NCBI RefSeq assembly: GCF_007671725.1
Contig: NZ_VCNM01000001.1
Span: 124,001 to 188,000, forward strand
Direction of reading: 5' to 3'
Length of the DNA stretch: 64,000 nt
DNA from: Halorubrum depositum
Lineage (GTDB): Archaea; Halobacteriota; Halobacteria; Halobacteriales; Haloferacaceae
In this document: one piece after another, positions 16,034-25,135 of the stretch
Layout of the letters: the number at the start of each line of letters is the position of its first letter
Numbering within the stretch: the first letter of the stretch is position 1
Notes under the pieces: model-generated
The model's database searches: none
The model's input: the letters and a program-made list of their open reading frames with translations, nothing else
Told to the model about the DNA's origin: nothing
Program-made: the position numbers and the translations under genes

Positions 16034-16378
16034 CTACGCGTTCACGAACGGCTCCCACCCTTCCCACCGCAGCAGCGCCTCCGCCCGATCGGCGTCCGCC
16101 AGCAACACCTTCCTCCGGTCCGGGAGGGTCTCGTCCGCGAGCTCGTGGGGGAGCGCGAGCGTCCCGCTCGGCACGTCGTCGTCGCCGGCGACCGGGATGT
16201 GACCCGAGCCGACCTTCATCACGAGGGGCGCGTCGAGCCGCTCGATCCCCTCGCCGTCCGCGTAGAGCTGCTCGTTGACCTGCTCGTGGTCGGCCCGCCG
16301 GATGACGGCGCGGTCGCCGTCGTGGGGCTCGACGTACAGTTCCCCCAGATAGTAGCCGCTGGAAAATCGCTCGAACAT
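16034..16378 (-). CDS. Conserved haloarchaeal protein, DUF5802-like
   Basis: A 114-residue protein beginning MFERFSSGYYLGELYVEPHDGD, which I recognise as the start of a widespread haloarchaeal family annotated DUF5802 (from memory). No catalytic motif is evident; the fold is probably a small mixed alpha/beta domain. A clear TATA box (cttatatac on the minus strand, about 16407-16416) is 33 nt from this ATG, which supports it over the in-frame GTG at 16402. The 3' end points at ncRNA candidate copy 1. Function is unknown. Confidence 0.8.
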   Translation of the reverse strand: MFERFSSGYYLGELYVEPHDGDRAVIRRADHEQVNEQLYADGEGIERLDAPLVMKVGSGHIPVAGDDDVPSGTLALPHELADETLPDRRKVLLADADRAEALLRWEGWEPFVNA

Positions 16379-16484
16379 GCTATGCGTGACATCCTCTGCC
16401 ACGGTTGTATATAAGCGTTACCCGGAGCACGGTCGAAATTGATAATCGACACGCAGCGACGGTCGACCGAAAATAAATCGACGC

Positions 16485-17417
16485 CTACTCCCCGCCCGAC
16501 CGCCGCGCGACCTCGTGACGACCGAACCCGTACCGCAGTCTGTTCGCGAGCCGCCGCGAGAAGCGACCCTCGTTCCGCGAGTCGAACCGCTCCGCGAGCG
16601 CCTGATAGATGATCGGCACGGGGACCTCCTGTTCGAGCGCCTCCTCGACGGTCCACGTCCCGGTAGAGCCGCCGGCGACGTGATCGGCGACGTCGCCGAG
16701 GTCCGACCCCTCCTCGCGGAACGCCTCCTCGCAGAGCTCCAGCAGCCACGACCGGATGACGGCGCCGTTGTTCCACGTGCGCGCCACCGACTCCATGTCG
16801 AGGTCGTACCGGCCCTCGGCGAGCAGCTCGAACCCCTCGCCGTACGCCTGCATCAGCGCGTACTCCACGCCGTTGTGGACCATCTTCACGTAGTGGCCCG
16901 AGCCCGACTCGCCCATCCGGTCGTGGCCGTTCGGCCCGGTCGCGACCGCGTCGAAGACCGGGGTCATCGCCTCGTACGCCCACGCCGGCCCGCCGACCAT
17001 GAGCGAGAACCCCGCCTCGGCGCTGGCCGGCCCGCCCGACGTGCCGCAGTCGAGGTAGGCGGCGTCCGTCTCCTCGGCGCGCCGGACCGACTCGCGGAAC
17101 CGCGAGTTGCCGCCGTCGACGACCACGTCGTCGCCGTCGAGGTGCGGCTCCAGGTCCGCGAGGGTGGCGTCGACCGCGTCGCCGGCGGGCACCATGAGCC
17201 AGATGCGCTTGCCGCCCTCGGCGCTCTCGCCTCCGTCGGACCCGTCCAACCGATCGTAGAGGTCTTCGACCGAGTCCGCGGGCTCCGCGCCCGCCTCCGC
17301 CGCGGTCGCCGTCGCCTCGGCCGAGAGGTCGAACGCGACCACGTCGTGGCCCGCCTCCAGCGACCGGTTCACGACGATCTGCCCCATCCGCCCGAGTCCG
17401 ATGACGCCGAGTTCCAT
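16485..17417 (-). CDS. gnd: 6-phosphogluconate dehydrogenase (decarboxylating), short form
   Basis: A 310-residue oxidative pentose phosphate enzyme that turns 6-phosphogluconate into ribulose 5-phosphate and CO2. The nucleotide-binding motif is GVIGLGRMG. Substrate motifs VDGGNSRFRE, CGTSGGPASAEAGFSLMVGG and GSGHYVKMVHNGVEY (catalytic lysine in the last) are intact. Length matches the short, NAD+-preferring branch rather than the 470-residue form. In haloarchaea it is the known route to ribose phosphates, since a full non-oxidative pathway is lacking. It is a single gene, divergent from a cupin gene. Confidence 0.95.
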   Translation of the reverse strand: MELGVIGLGRMGQIVVNRSLEAGHDVVAFDLSAEATATAAEAGAEPADSVEDLYDRLDGSDGGESAEGGKRIWLMVPAGDAVDATLADLEPHLDGDDVVVDGGNSRFRESVRRAEETDAAYLDCGTSGGPASAEAGFSLMVGGPAWAYEAMTPVFDAVATGPNGHDRMGESGSGHYVKMVHNGVEYALMQAYGEGFELLAEGRYDLDMESVARTWNNGAVIRSWLLELCEEAFREEGSDLGDVADHVAGGSTGTWTVEEALEQEVPVPIIYQALAERFDSRNEGRFSRRLANRLRYGFGRHEVARRSGGE

Positions 17418-17536
17418 GCGCGAGGGGTGGCGACCGCCCGCCGTAGTGGTTCCGGTTCGACGGCCGTCTCCGCGCGCCCGTCACTGCGTTCGCGCGACCC
17501 CCCAACCGTTTTGCCCCTCCCCCGAGTGCCACGTCC

Positions 17537-18013
17537 ATGCCACGAGTTAACGAGAGCAAGCTCGACTGGACGGAGACGGACCGCGGCGAGACCCGGTTCC
17601 GCCGGAAGCAGCTCTCCGAGGCGGCCGGCGGCGAGGGGATCGGCTGCAGCCTCTACGAGCTCCCGGCCGGCGCGAAGTCGTGGCCGTACCACTACCACGC
17701 CGCCAACGAGGAGGCGATCTACGTCCTCGCGGGCGAGGCGACCCTGCGGCACGACGGCGAGACCGAGACCGTCGAGGCGGGCGACTACGTCGCGTTCGCG
17801 GCGGACGCGTCCGGCGCCCACCGCGTCGTCAACGAGGGCGACGAGCCGGTCCGGTACCTCGCGATGTCGACGATGACCGAACCGGACGTGACCGTCTACC
17901 CCGACTCGGACACCTTCGGCGTCTACGTCGGGTCCCCGCCGGGCGGCCGCGAGGAGCGCTCGCTGGAGGGGTACTACGAGATCGACGGCGACGTCGACTA
18001 CTGGGAGATGTGA
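17537..18013 (+). CDS. Cupin-domain protein (sugar-binding-type cupin)
   Basis: A 158-residue single cupin. Motif 1 reads PYHYHAANEEAIYVLAGEATL with His, His, Glu metal ligands, and motif 2 GDYVAFAADASGAHRVVN ends with the last His. The C-terminal part (DVTVYPDSDTFGVYVG) is typical of a cupin subgroup seen near sugar enzymes. A TATA-like cgttttgcc is 26 nt from the ATG. It is divergent from gnd with 119 bp between them, so co-regulation in sugar metabolism is possible but unproved. Confidence 0.85.
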   Translation: MPRVNESKLDWTETDRGETRFRRKQLSEAAGGEGIGCSLYELPAGAKSWPYHYHAANEEAIYVLAGEATLRHDGETETVEAGDYVAFAADASGAHRVVNEGDEPVRYLAMSTMTEPDVTVYPDSDTFGVYVGSPPGGREERSLEGYYEIDGDVDYWEM

Positions 18014-18189
18014 GGGTCGCCCTCGACTTCGATGCACCGGTCGGATGCACCGATTCCGACGACCTCGAACCGTTGATCGGCTACTTAACGTCGAAACGCA
18101 TGAAGAGATAGCGGGAGGGAGCGGGGCGCCGGAGCCTCTAGACGTATGTCCCGACACGACGGCAGAACGACGACCGCGGAGTGGGACCG

Positions 18190-18932
18190 ATGAGCCGGAC
18201 GCGACTGCGGCTCGACCTCCCGACCGACTCCTGGCTCGCGAGGCCTCGCGCTCCCGTCCGGACGCGGCGCTCCGCGTGACGGGGACCGTGGCCGCTGACG
18301 GGGGCGACGTCACCGCGCTGGCGGCGGGGGGCGACCGCGCCGGGATCGTCGAATCCCTCCGCGGTCGCGACCGCGTCGATCGGGTCGAGGTGGTCGAAGA
18401 CGAGGGAGCGGAGACGGTCGTTCGCGTGGCCGGGCCGCCGCCGTCGTACGTCGCGGCCGCGCGCCGTGCCGGCGTCCCGGTCGAGTCGCCCGTCGAGGTC
18501 GCGGACGGGTGCGCGACCCTCGTGGTGGCCGACGACCGCGAGCGGCTCTCCGCGTTCGGCCGCCGGCTCGCGGTCGCGGGCGCCACCGTCGAGTCGACCG
18601 GCGACGACGAGCCCGACCCGCTCCTCACCGAGGCCCAGCGCGACCTCGTCCGCGCCGCCGTCGAGGCGGGCTACTACGACACGCCGCGGGAGTGCACGCT
18701 CACCGAGCTCGCCGCCGACCGCGACATCGCCAAGTCCACCTGCAGCGAGACGCTCCACCGCGCCGAGGGACAGGTGATGCGGCGGTTCGTCGAGGACGGA
18801 TTCGGTGCGGTCGCTCCCGCCGACGCCGGGACCGAGAGGTCGGTCTCGTCGATCGACGAGATCGCCGACGGGGGAGAGGACGACGCGCCCCGCGGCTCCG
18901 AGGCGTCGGGCGTGACGGCGACGGAACCGTAG
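18190..18932 (+). CDS. Bat-type helix-turn-helix regulator, interrupted by a -1 frameshift
   Basis: The C-terminal half has the bacterio-opsin-activator HTH: LTEAQRDLVRAAVEAGYYDT, TLTELAADRDIAKSTCSETL and HRAEGQVMRRFVED. The family N-terminus (MSRTRLRLDLPTDSWLA) is read from ATG 18190, but that frame stops at 18279. The next expected residues (EASRSRPDAALRVTG) occur only in the frame beginning at 18240. One base appears to be missing near 18238-18240 (GCGAGG where GCGGAGG would restore a 247-residue protein). The gene is thus a fresh pseudogene, recoded, or a sequencing error. A gene caller would report only the downstream frame, 18045-18932, with an artificial start. A tacttaac TATA-like box lies near 18082. 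Confidence 0.65.
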
Positions 18933-18960
18933 CCGGCGAGGGGGGAACGCTCGGCTCCCC

Positions 18961-20391
18961 TTACTCCCCGTCGAGCGCCTGCCACGAGAGCCGCGGGTTC
19001 CGCGCGGCCGAGACCTGGTCGATGCGGCCCGCGGCGGTCCGGTTCGGCGCCGCGTCGAGCGCCTCGTCGGTGTCGGCGTACGCGAGGTCGAACGCCTCCG
19101 CGAGGTCGTCGAGCGAGGACTGCCCTTCGATCTCGGTCGGCTCCGTCAGCATCGCCTCCGGGACCATCTCGGGCCACTTCGTCGTCGGCGGGTGGACGCC
19201 GAAATCGAGCATGCGCTTGGCGACGTCGGCGGCGTCGCGCTCGCCCGCCGTCGCCGCGAACTCGTGGTGGAAGGGGCCGTGCGGCACGTCGAGGTCGATC
19301 CGCTCGGCGAGGTAGTTCGCGTTCAACACGGCCTTCGCGGCCGCGTCCGCGAGCCCCTCGTCGCCGAGGCGGGCGATGTACGCGTACGCCTTGATCAGGA
19401 CGAGCCAGTTGCCGGTGAATCCGTGCACCTTCCCGATCGTGCGCTCCGGCTCGAATCCCTCGTACCCGCTGGCGTTCTCGTTCTCGCGGACCTGCGGCGC
19501 CGGGAGGAACTCGGCCAGCTCGTCGACGACGCCGACCGGGCCGGCACCGGGCCCGCCGCCGCCGTGGGGCGTCGCGAACGTCTTGTGGACGTTGTAATGC
19601 ATCACGTCGAACCCCATGTCGCCGGGGCGGCCGCGGCCGAGCAGGGCGTTGAGGTTCGCGCCGTCGTAGTAGAGCAGCCCGCCCGCGTCGTGGACGATGT
19701 CGGCGATCTCCGCGATGTCGCGCTCGAAGAGCCCGACCGTGTTCGGGTTGGTCAACATCAGGGCGGCCGTGTCGTCGCCGACGGCCGCCTCCAGCGCCTC
19801 GACGTCGACGCGCCCGTCGTCGCCGGAGGGGAGCTCGACCACGTCGTAGCCGGCGGTCGCGGCGGTCGCGAAGTTCGTCCCGTGCGCCGAGGCCGGGATC
19901 ACGACCTCGGAGCGGTCGTTGCCGTGGTGCTCGTGGTACGCCTTCGCGACGAGGATCCCCGTGAGCTCGCCGGCCGCGCCCGCCGGCGGCTGGAGCGTCA
20001 CGGCGTCCATCCCGCCGATCTCCGCGAGGAACTCCTGGAGCCGGTACTGGAGCTCTAAGTTCCCCTGCGTCGACCGCTCGGAGCGGTCCGGGTGGACCGC
20101 CGCGTTCGGGTCGGCGGCGACGTCCTCCGTGAACTTCGGGTTGTACTTCATGGTGCAGCTCCCGAGCGGGTACGGCCCGGAGTCGATCGCCCAGTTCATC
20201 TGCGAGAGCCGGGTGTAGTGGCGGGCGATCTCCGGCTCAGAGGGCGACGGTAAGGTGAGCTCGTCCCGAGTCAGGTCGTCCGGCAGCGGCGAGTCGTCCG
20301 TCACGTCGACGGTCGCCTCCCCCTTCTCCGAGAGCAGCGGCTCACGGACGTCCTCGGTCTCGCGCTCGTAGTTGGCCTGGTCGTGGATCAC
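18961..20391 (-). CDS. gcvPB: Glycine dehydrogenase (decarboxylating), subunit 2
   Basis: A 476-residue half of the split P-protein that decarboxylates glycine and passes aminomethyl to the lipoyl arm of GcvH. The PLP lysine is in MHYNVHKTFATPHGGGGPG. Other P-protein marks are SCTMKYNPKF and the AHGTNFATA segment. The GTG start at 20391 directly abuts the gcvPA stop, so translation is coupled. The two-subunit form is the usual one in archaea and many bacteria. Confidence 0.95.
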   Translation of the reverse strand: MIHDQANYERETEDVREPLLSEKGEATVDVTDDSPLPDDLTRDELTLPSPSEPEIARHYTRLSQMNWAIDSGPYPLGSCTMKYNPKFTEDVAADPNAAVHPDRSERSTQGNLELQYRLQEFLAEIGGMDAVTLQPPAGAAGELTGILVAKAYHEHHGNDRSEVVIPASAHGTNFATAATAGYDVVELPSGDDGRVDVEALEAAVGDDTAALMLTNPNTVGLFERDIAEIADIVHDAGGLLYYDGANLNALLGRGRPGDMGFDVMHYNVHKTFATPHGGGGPGAGPVGVVDELAEFLPAPQVRENENASGYEGFEPERTIGKVHGFTGNWLVLIKAYAYIARLGDEGLADAAAKAVLNANYLAERIDLDVPHGPFHHEFAATAGERDAADVAKRMLDFGVHPPTTKWPEMVPEAMLTEPTEIEGQSSLDDLAEAFDLAYADTDEALDAAPNRTAAGRIDQVSAARNPRLSWQALDGE

Positions 20392-21720
20392 TCAGATCAC
20401 CTCCTCGAACGCCGCGACGAGGTCGTCGGCTCGCCCGGCGTTCAGGTCGGTCACGCACACCTGCAGGAGGTGCTCGCCGACGACGTGGACCGCGAACCCC
20501 TCGGCCTCCAGGTCCTCGGCGATCGCCGCGGCCGGCTGGTCGACGCGCACGGCGAACTCCCGGACGTGGTGTCGGTCGTGGACCGGCGCGACGGCGCCCT
20601 TCAACCCGTCTATCCGGTCGGCGAGGGCGGCCGCCTCGCGGACGCAGTCGTTCGCGAGGTCGACGAGCCCGTCCGGCCCGAGCGACGCGGCGTGGATCGC
20701 CGCGCGGAGCGCCACCCACGCCTGATTCGTGCAGATGTTGGAGGTCGCCCGCTCCTTCCGGATGTGCTGTTCGCGGGTCTGGAGCGTGAGGGTGTACGCG
20801 CGGTCGCCGCCGGCGTCCTCGCTCGCGCCGACGAGCCGCCCCGGAACCTGCCGGAGGAACTCGTCGCTACAGGCGAAGATCCCGAGCCCCATCCCGTAGG
20901 CGGTCGGGAGCCCGAGGACGCTCGCCTCGCCGACGACGACGTCGGCGCCGACGCTCGCCGGCTCCTCGAGAACCGCCAGCGACACCACGTCCGACCCGAG
21001 GACGAACAGCGCGTCGCTCTCGGCCGCGAGGTCGCCGACCGCCCCGAGGCGCTCCTCGATACAGCCGCGGACCGTCGGGTTCTCGGCGTACACCATGACG
21101 ACGTCGTCGCCGACGCGGTCGGCGATGGCGTCGACGTCGGCGTTGCCGTCGGCCATCGGGTACCGCTCGACGGTGAGACCGGCGCCGGCGCAGTAGTTCG
21201 CGAGCACCTCGCGTTTCCCCTCGCGGAGCTGCTCGGGGACGAGGACGGTGTCGCCCGAGGTCGACCGGACGCGGTCCGCGAGCGTCGCCGCCTCGCCGAG
21301 CGCGGTCGCGGCGTCGTACATCGAGCAGTTCGCGACCGGGAGCCCGGTGAGCTCCACCAGCATCGACTGGTACTCGAACAGCGCCTGGAGGAACCCCTGC
21401 GAGATCTCCGGCTGGTACTGGGTGTAGCTCGTGAGGAACTCCGCGCGGTCCGAGAGGTGGTCGACGACGCTCGGCACGTAGTGGCCGTAGTGGCCCCGGC
21501 CGAGGAACTCGGTCAGGTCGTCGTTCCGCCCGAAGATCCGCGAACACTCCGCGCGGATCTCCCGCTCCGTCCGCGGCTCGATCCCGAACTCGCCGTCGAA
21601 GGCGACTTCGTCGGGGATGTCGAACAGCGCCTCCTCGTCGTCGACGCCGATCGCCGAGAGCATCTCGGCGGTCTCGGCGTCCGTGTGGGGCGCGTACGGG
21701 GTGCCGTCCGCCCCGCTCAT
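20392..21720 (-). CDS. gcvPA: Glycine dehydrogenase (decarboxylating), subunit 1
   Basis: A 442-residue partner of GcvPB. It begins with [18 protein letters not shown] and includes [18 protein letters not shown] and [14 protein letters not shown], the well-known P-protein N-domain motifs that shape the active site at the subunit interface. It follows gcvH by 172 bp and is followed without a gap by gcvPB. No gcvT is adjacent, so the aminomethyltransferase of this complex must be encoded elsewhere. Confidence 0.95.
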   Translation of the reverse strand: MSGADGTPYAPHTDAETAEMLSAIGVDDEEALFDIPDEVAFDGEFGIEPRTEREIRAECSRIFGRNDDLTEFLGRGHYGHYVPSVVDHLSDRAEFLTSYTQYQPEISQGFLQALFEYQSMLVELTGLPVANCSMYDAATALGEAATLADRVRSTSGDTVLVPEQLREGKREVLANYCAGAGLTVERYPMADGNADVDAIADRVGDDVVMVYAENPTVRGCIEERLGAVGDLAAESDALFVLGSDVVSLAVLEEPASVGADVVVGEASVLGLPTAYGMGLGIFACSDEFLRQVPGRLVGASEDAGGDRAYTLTLQTREQHIRKERATSNICTNQAWVALRAAIHAASLGPDGLVDLANDCVREAAALADRIDGLKGAVAPVHDRHHVREFAVRVDQPAAAIAEDLEAEGFAVHVVGEHLLQVCVTDLNAGRADDLVAAFEEVI

Positions 21721-21892
21721 CGGTCCGCTCCCGCACGCCGATTTGATCCCGCGCGTCGGCCCGCTCCCGCGCGTCCGCCGTCGCTCTGTCGTCCGGTTCC
21801 GGGTCGTCCGTCGAGTGGTGAGGTGGTCATGGTCGTGTGTCCGCTGGTTGGTCCCGCGTCCGGGGATCGGTTCGGTACGTCGTGCGCGTTCG

Positions 21893-22276
21893 CTACGCGA
21901 TCTGCGCGTCGTACTCGTCGGCGTCGAGGAGCCCCTCGGCCTCCCCGCCCTCGGCCGGGTCGACCTCGAGCAGCCACCCGTCGCCGTACGGGTCCTCGTT
22001 GACGAGCTCCGGCCGGTCGAACAGGTCCTCGTTGACGGCGACGACCTCGCCCGAGACGGGAGCGTACAGGTCCGAGACGGCCTTGATCGACTCGACGACG
22101 CCGAAGGCTTCGCCGGCGGTCACCTCGTCGCCGACCTCGGGGAGCTCGACGAAGACGACGTCGCCGAGCTCGTCCTGCGCGAAGTCGGAGACGCCGACCC
22201 GGACGGTGTCGCCGCCGGTCGTGGTCCACTCGTGCGATTCCAGGTACCGCAACTCGTCGGGAATTTCGAAGCTCAT
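21893..22276 (-). CDS. gcvH: Glycine cleavage system H protein (lipoyl carrier)
   Basis: A 127-residue lipoyl protein that shuttles the aminomethyl group between P, T and L proteins. The lipoylated lysine is Lys65 in [18 protein letters not shown]. The start at 22276 gives the standard [18 protein letters not shown]-terminus; an in-frame ATG at 22414 would add 46 non-homologous residues. The nearest good TATA-like box (cttttattt, 22447-22456) is about 170 nt upstream, so the mRNA probably has a long leader that contains an inverted repeat. Confidence 0.94.
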   Translation of the reverse strand: MSFEIPDELRYLESHEWTTTGGDTVRVGVSDFAQDELGDVVFVELPEVGDEVTAGEAFGVVESIKAVSDLYAPVSGEVVAVNEDLFDRPELVNEDPYGDGWLLEVDPAEGGEAEGLLDADEYDAQIA

Positions 22277-22456
22277 AGGTGAAAGGGGTCGTCGTGGGAC
22301 GCTCGGCCGGACCGGCGGGATCCGGTCGACGCGCACCGCCGGGCCGCGCGGCGCCGACGGGCCGGTCCCCGCGAGGCGTCGACCGGCGGAACCCTCGGCC
22401 GAGAGATGGTCCACGACACGTGTGATCCTCCCTTCCCGCGAGGGGAAATAAAAGGT
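22277..22456 (-). promoter_or_regulatory. Long gcvH leader with inverted repeat and distal TATA box
   Basis: From the TATA-like box at 22447-22456, transcription would start near 22425, leaving about 150 nt before the gcvH ATG, unusual in a genome where most starts are leaderless. The leader has arms CCGGTCGACGC (22322-22332) and GCGTCGACCGG (22376-22386), an 11-bp helix closing a GC-rich 43-nt loop. It may regulate the glycine cleavage operon. I see no match to the bacterial glycine riboswitch. Confidence 0.4.
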
Positions 22457-22543
22457 ATGTTCGCGGCCACCGCGCCGTCGTCTCGCCGGTCCGCTCGTCC
22501 GCAGCGCGGCGAGGCGCGGCGGGGCGCGATCTCCTCGGACCGG

Positions 22544-23521
22544 CTAGGACCACCGGTCGAGCCCGGTCTGGACCTGCGACTCCCTGATGCGTTCGAACCC
22601 GCGCTCGACCTCGTCGGCCGCGACGCCCCACTCGTCGACGACGTACGAGCGGGCGGCCGCCACGTCGGGGTTCACGTCGGCGTCGACGTCGACGTCGGCC
22701 GCCGGCGGGTCCATGAACAGCTCGCGGATCTCGGCGGCGTTCGGGATCTCGGCACCGCGCGCGTCGAGGACGCCCCAGAGGTCGCCGTGCTCTTTCACCG
22801 CCTTCACCGCGGTCTTCGGCCCGACGCCGTGAACGCCCTCGTTGAAGTCGGTGCCGCAGAGCATCGCGACGTCGATCAGCCCCTGCCGGTCCAGTTCGAG
22901 CTCGTCGAGCGTCGCCGCGAGCTCCATCAGCTCCGGGTCGCCTTTGCTCGTGAGCTGGCGGAGCGTCGTCGGGGCACCGAACAGCAGCGTGTCGTAGTCC
23001 TCGCTGCCGGCGTGGTCCACGGTCCCCGTCGCGGCCATGTGGGCGCACTGCGCCTCCCCCTCGGCCGGGGCCTCGACGATCGGCACGTCGAGCAGGCGGA
23101 GCAGCTCGCGGGTCGTCTCCTGAATCGTGTCGGTGAGCCGCTGGGTGCGGGCCTCCAGCCGGGCGGCCTCCACCGTATCCCCGCGCTCCTCGGCCGCGGC
23201 CCGCCGCTCCTCGGCGCGCTCGCGCTTCTCGCGCCGGTCCGCGACCTCGTCGGCCTTCAGGTCGGTGACCGCCCCGTCGAACACCATCACCGGGATCAGG
23301 TCGTGCTCGAAGAACTTGGGGAGCCCCTGGACGACGCCGATCAGGTTCGCGACCTCGACGCCGTCGGCGGTGGTGTACTTCTCCTCGGACGTCCACTTCA
23401 CCGTCGTCGTGAGGTACCGATACAGCCAGTTGTGCGCGTCGACGGCGACGACGCTCCCCTCTATCTCCTCGAAGGCGACGTCCCGGATCGCCGCGAGAGC
23501 GCGCAAGTCCGCGTTTCCCAT
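22544..23521 (-). CDS. fen: Flap endonuclease 1
   Basis: A 325-residue structure-specific nuclease that removes 5' flaps during Okazaki fragment maturation and repair. The XPG-N ([36 protein letters not shown]) and XPG-I ([24 protein letters not shown]) regions carry the acidic metal ligands, and a helix-hairpin-helix follows ([18 protein letters not shown]). The C-terminal QTGLDRWS resembles a PCNA-interacting peptide. It starts with the usual MGN, whose processed glycine contacts DNA. A TATA-like ggtttaag is about 30 nt upstream. Confidence 0.95.
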   Translation of the reverse strand: MGNADLRALAAIRDVAFEEIEGSVVAVDAHNWLYRYLTTTVKWTSEEKYTTADGVEVANLIGVVQGLPKFFEHDLIPVMVFDGAVTDLKADEVADRREKRERAEERRAAAEERGDTVEAARLEARTQRLTDTIQETTRELLRLLDVPIVEAPAEGEAQCAHMAATGTVDHAGSEDYDTLLFGAPTTLRQLTSKGDPELMELAATLDELELDRQGLIDVAMLCGTDFNEGVHGVGPKTAVKAVKEHGDLWGVLDARGAEIPNAAEIRELFMDPPAADVDVDADVNPDVAAARSYVVDEWGVAADEVERGFERIRESQVQTGLDRWS

Positions 23522-23682
23522 TACGCATTTGCTGGGCGCCGCGGCTCTTAAACCATCGACTCGCGCGGCGGTGGCCCTATTTCGGGGCCGGCGCGCGCCG
23601 GTCTCCGTGCGCCGAGCCGCCGTCCCGCGCTGCCGGCTTGTGGGGCGTTTATGTGCGTCAGTCGACTAGGATTCGGTAGCGA

Positions 23683-24342
23683 ATGGTCTCGCCGTTCGAG
23701 GTGTTGCGGATCGACGAAGACGCCGACGAGGCCGCCGTCGAGCGCGCCTACCGCGATCGGGTGAAGGAGGCGCATCCGGACCAGGGGGGGACGCTCGAGG
23801 AGTTCCAGCTCGTCAGGCGCGCCTACCGCGAGCTCGACGAGCGGAGCCGAAACGGGAACGGGAGCGACGGCGCGGTTGCCGCCGCCGACGTCGACCTGAC
23901 GGACGACGAGGGCGAGGCCGCCGAGGTGGAGCCGGCGCGCGTCGAGTTCCTCGATTACGACGCGCTCGCCGACTACGGCTGGTCGCTCGACGACGACGCC
24001 CTCTTCCGGAAGGCGTCGCACGCCGACCTCGGCGCGGCCGAGCACGGTCGCCTGCTCGTCCGGCCGGACGAGAGCCTGCTCGAAGCGGCCGAAAATCGCG
24101 GATTCGGCTGGCCGTTCTCCTGTCGCGGCGGCGCCTGCGCGAACTGCGCGGTGTACCTCGTCGAGGGCGAGCTCTCGCAGCCGGCCAACCACATCATGCC
24201 CGACGAGCTCGCCGAGGAGGGGTTCCGCCTCTCGTGTAACGGCTACCCGCTGAGCGACGAGCTGAAGGTCGTGTTCAACGTGAAACACCTCGCCGAGCTC
24301 GACGACCTCATCCTGCCGCCGGGACCGTTTACGCGGCGGTGA
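23683..24342 (+). CDS. J-domain fused to a halophilic 2Fe-2S ferredoxin
   Basis: A 219-residue fusion. Residues 1-55 form a DnaJ-type J-domain with the Hsp70-stimulating motif HPD at 31-33. After an acidic linker, residues about 90-219 match haloarchaeal plant-type ferredoxin, with cluster cysteines C147, C152, C155 and C185 (CRGGACANC and FRLSCNG) and the C-terminal VFNVKHLAELDDLILPP. A classic haloarchaeal ferredoxin has the same core but an acidic N-terminal insertion instead of a J-domain. The fusion suggests Hsp70-assisted Fe-S loading or a chaperone tuned by redox state, which is an inference. Confidence 0.88.
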   Translation: MVSPFEVLRIDEDADEAAVERAYRDRVKEAHPDQGGTLEEFQLVRRAYRELDERSRNGNGSDGAVAAADVDLTDDEGEAAEVEPARVEFLDYDALADYGWSLDDDALFRKASHADLGAAEHGRLLVRPDESLLEAAENRGFGWPFSCRGGACANCAVYLVEGELSQPANHIMPDELAEEGFRLSCNGYPLSDELKVVFNVKHLAELDDLILPPGPFTRR

Positions 24343-24465
24343 TCGAACGCGAAAGCCGCTTCGCCCCGGGAACGAGCCGTTCGGAGCCTGAAGACAGTGA
24401 ATTTCGGTGCCGACCAATCATCCCCAAAGATAGTTATATATGTGATTGTTGATTTGTCGTCTGAT

Positions 24466-25020
24466 ATGAGTTCGAGTGAGGTGACACTTCGGAGCACGGT
24501 CGGCGGGATCTCGGTGGAGGGACAGCTCCACACGCTCAGCGTCTGGTTCATCCTCGCGTTGCGTCTGATGATCGGCTTGGCGTTCTTCCAGAGCGGCCTC
24601 GATAAGGTCCTGAGCGGGGAGTTCAGCGCGTCCGGCTACCTCCTGAACGCCCCGGCCGGGAACGGGAGTCCGGCCGCCGGGCTGTTCGCCGCGATGGGCG
24701 AGACCGCGTGGTTCGTCGAGTTCGTGAACGTCGCGGTGCCGTGGGGAGAGCTCCTCATCGGGCTCGGCGTGATCGTCGGCCTGCTCACGCGGCTCGCCGC
24801 GTTCTGGGGCGCGTTCATGATGCTCCTCTTCTATCTCGGGAACTGGGACATCTCGCACGGCTACATCAACGGCGACTTCGCGTACATGCTCGTGTTCCTC
24901 TCGGTCGCCGCCTTCGGTGCCGGGCGCGTCCTCGGCCTCGACTCGTACGTCGAACAGTACGAGGTCGGCGGGCAGCCGCTCGTCGAGCGGTACCCCTGGA
25001 CGCGCTACCTCCTCGGCTGA
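24466..25020 (+). CDS. DoxX family membrane protein
   Basis: A 184-residue membrane protein with four hydrophobic helices, beginning after a polar stretch (WFILALRLMIGLAFFQSGLDKV). The RLMIGLxFFxxGxxK pattern and GELLIGLGVIVGLLTRLAAFWGA are standard for DoxX. DoxD/DoxX-type proteins include a subunit of thiosulfate:quinone oxidoreductase, but most homologues have no known reaction. ATG 24466 is chosen because a strong TATA box (agttatatatg, about 24433-24443) lies 28 nt upstream. Confidence 0.88.
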   Translation: MSSSEVTLRSTVGGISVEGQLHTLSVWFILALRLMIGLAFFQSGLDKVLSGEFSASGYLLNAPAGNGSPAAGLFAAMGETAWFVEFVNVAVPWGELLIGLGVIVGLLTRLAAFWGAFMMLLFYLGNWDISHGYINGDFAYMLVFLSVAAFGAGRVLGLDSYVEQYEVGGQPLVERYPWTRYLLG

Positions 25021-25135
25021 CCGCCGCCTTCGGCCGAGTCGACTTGAAAACCAGAGCCGTCCGCAGAATTCGATCCCTCGGGAGCCACCTCGTCACTCCG
25101 CGAAAGCGCGCCGACCGCGTCCCCGTCGGGGTCTC

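Noticed and set aside
18045-18189. Upstream in-frame extension of the HTH regulator starting MHRFRRPRTVDR
   Set aside because: It starts 32 bp after the cupin stop, shows no family resemblance, and exists only because of the frameshift; the true N-terminus is in another frame.
18146-18193. 15-codon leader ORF overlapping ATG 18190
   Set aside because: Too short to judge; no repeated or rare codons that would suggest attenuation.
22322-22386. gcvH leader as a glycine riboswitch
   Set aside because: No tandem aptamer or conserved riboswitch core is visible.
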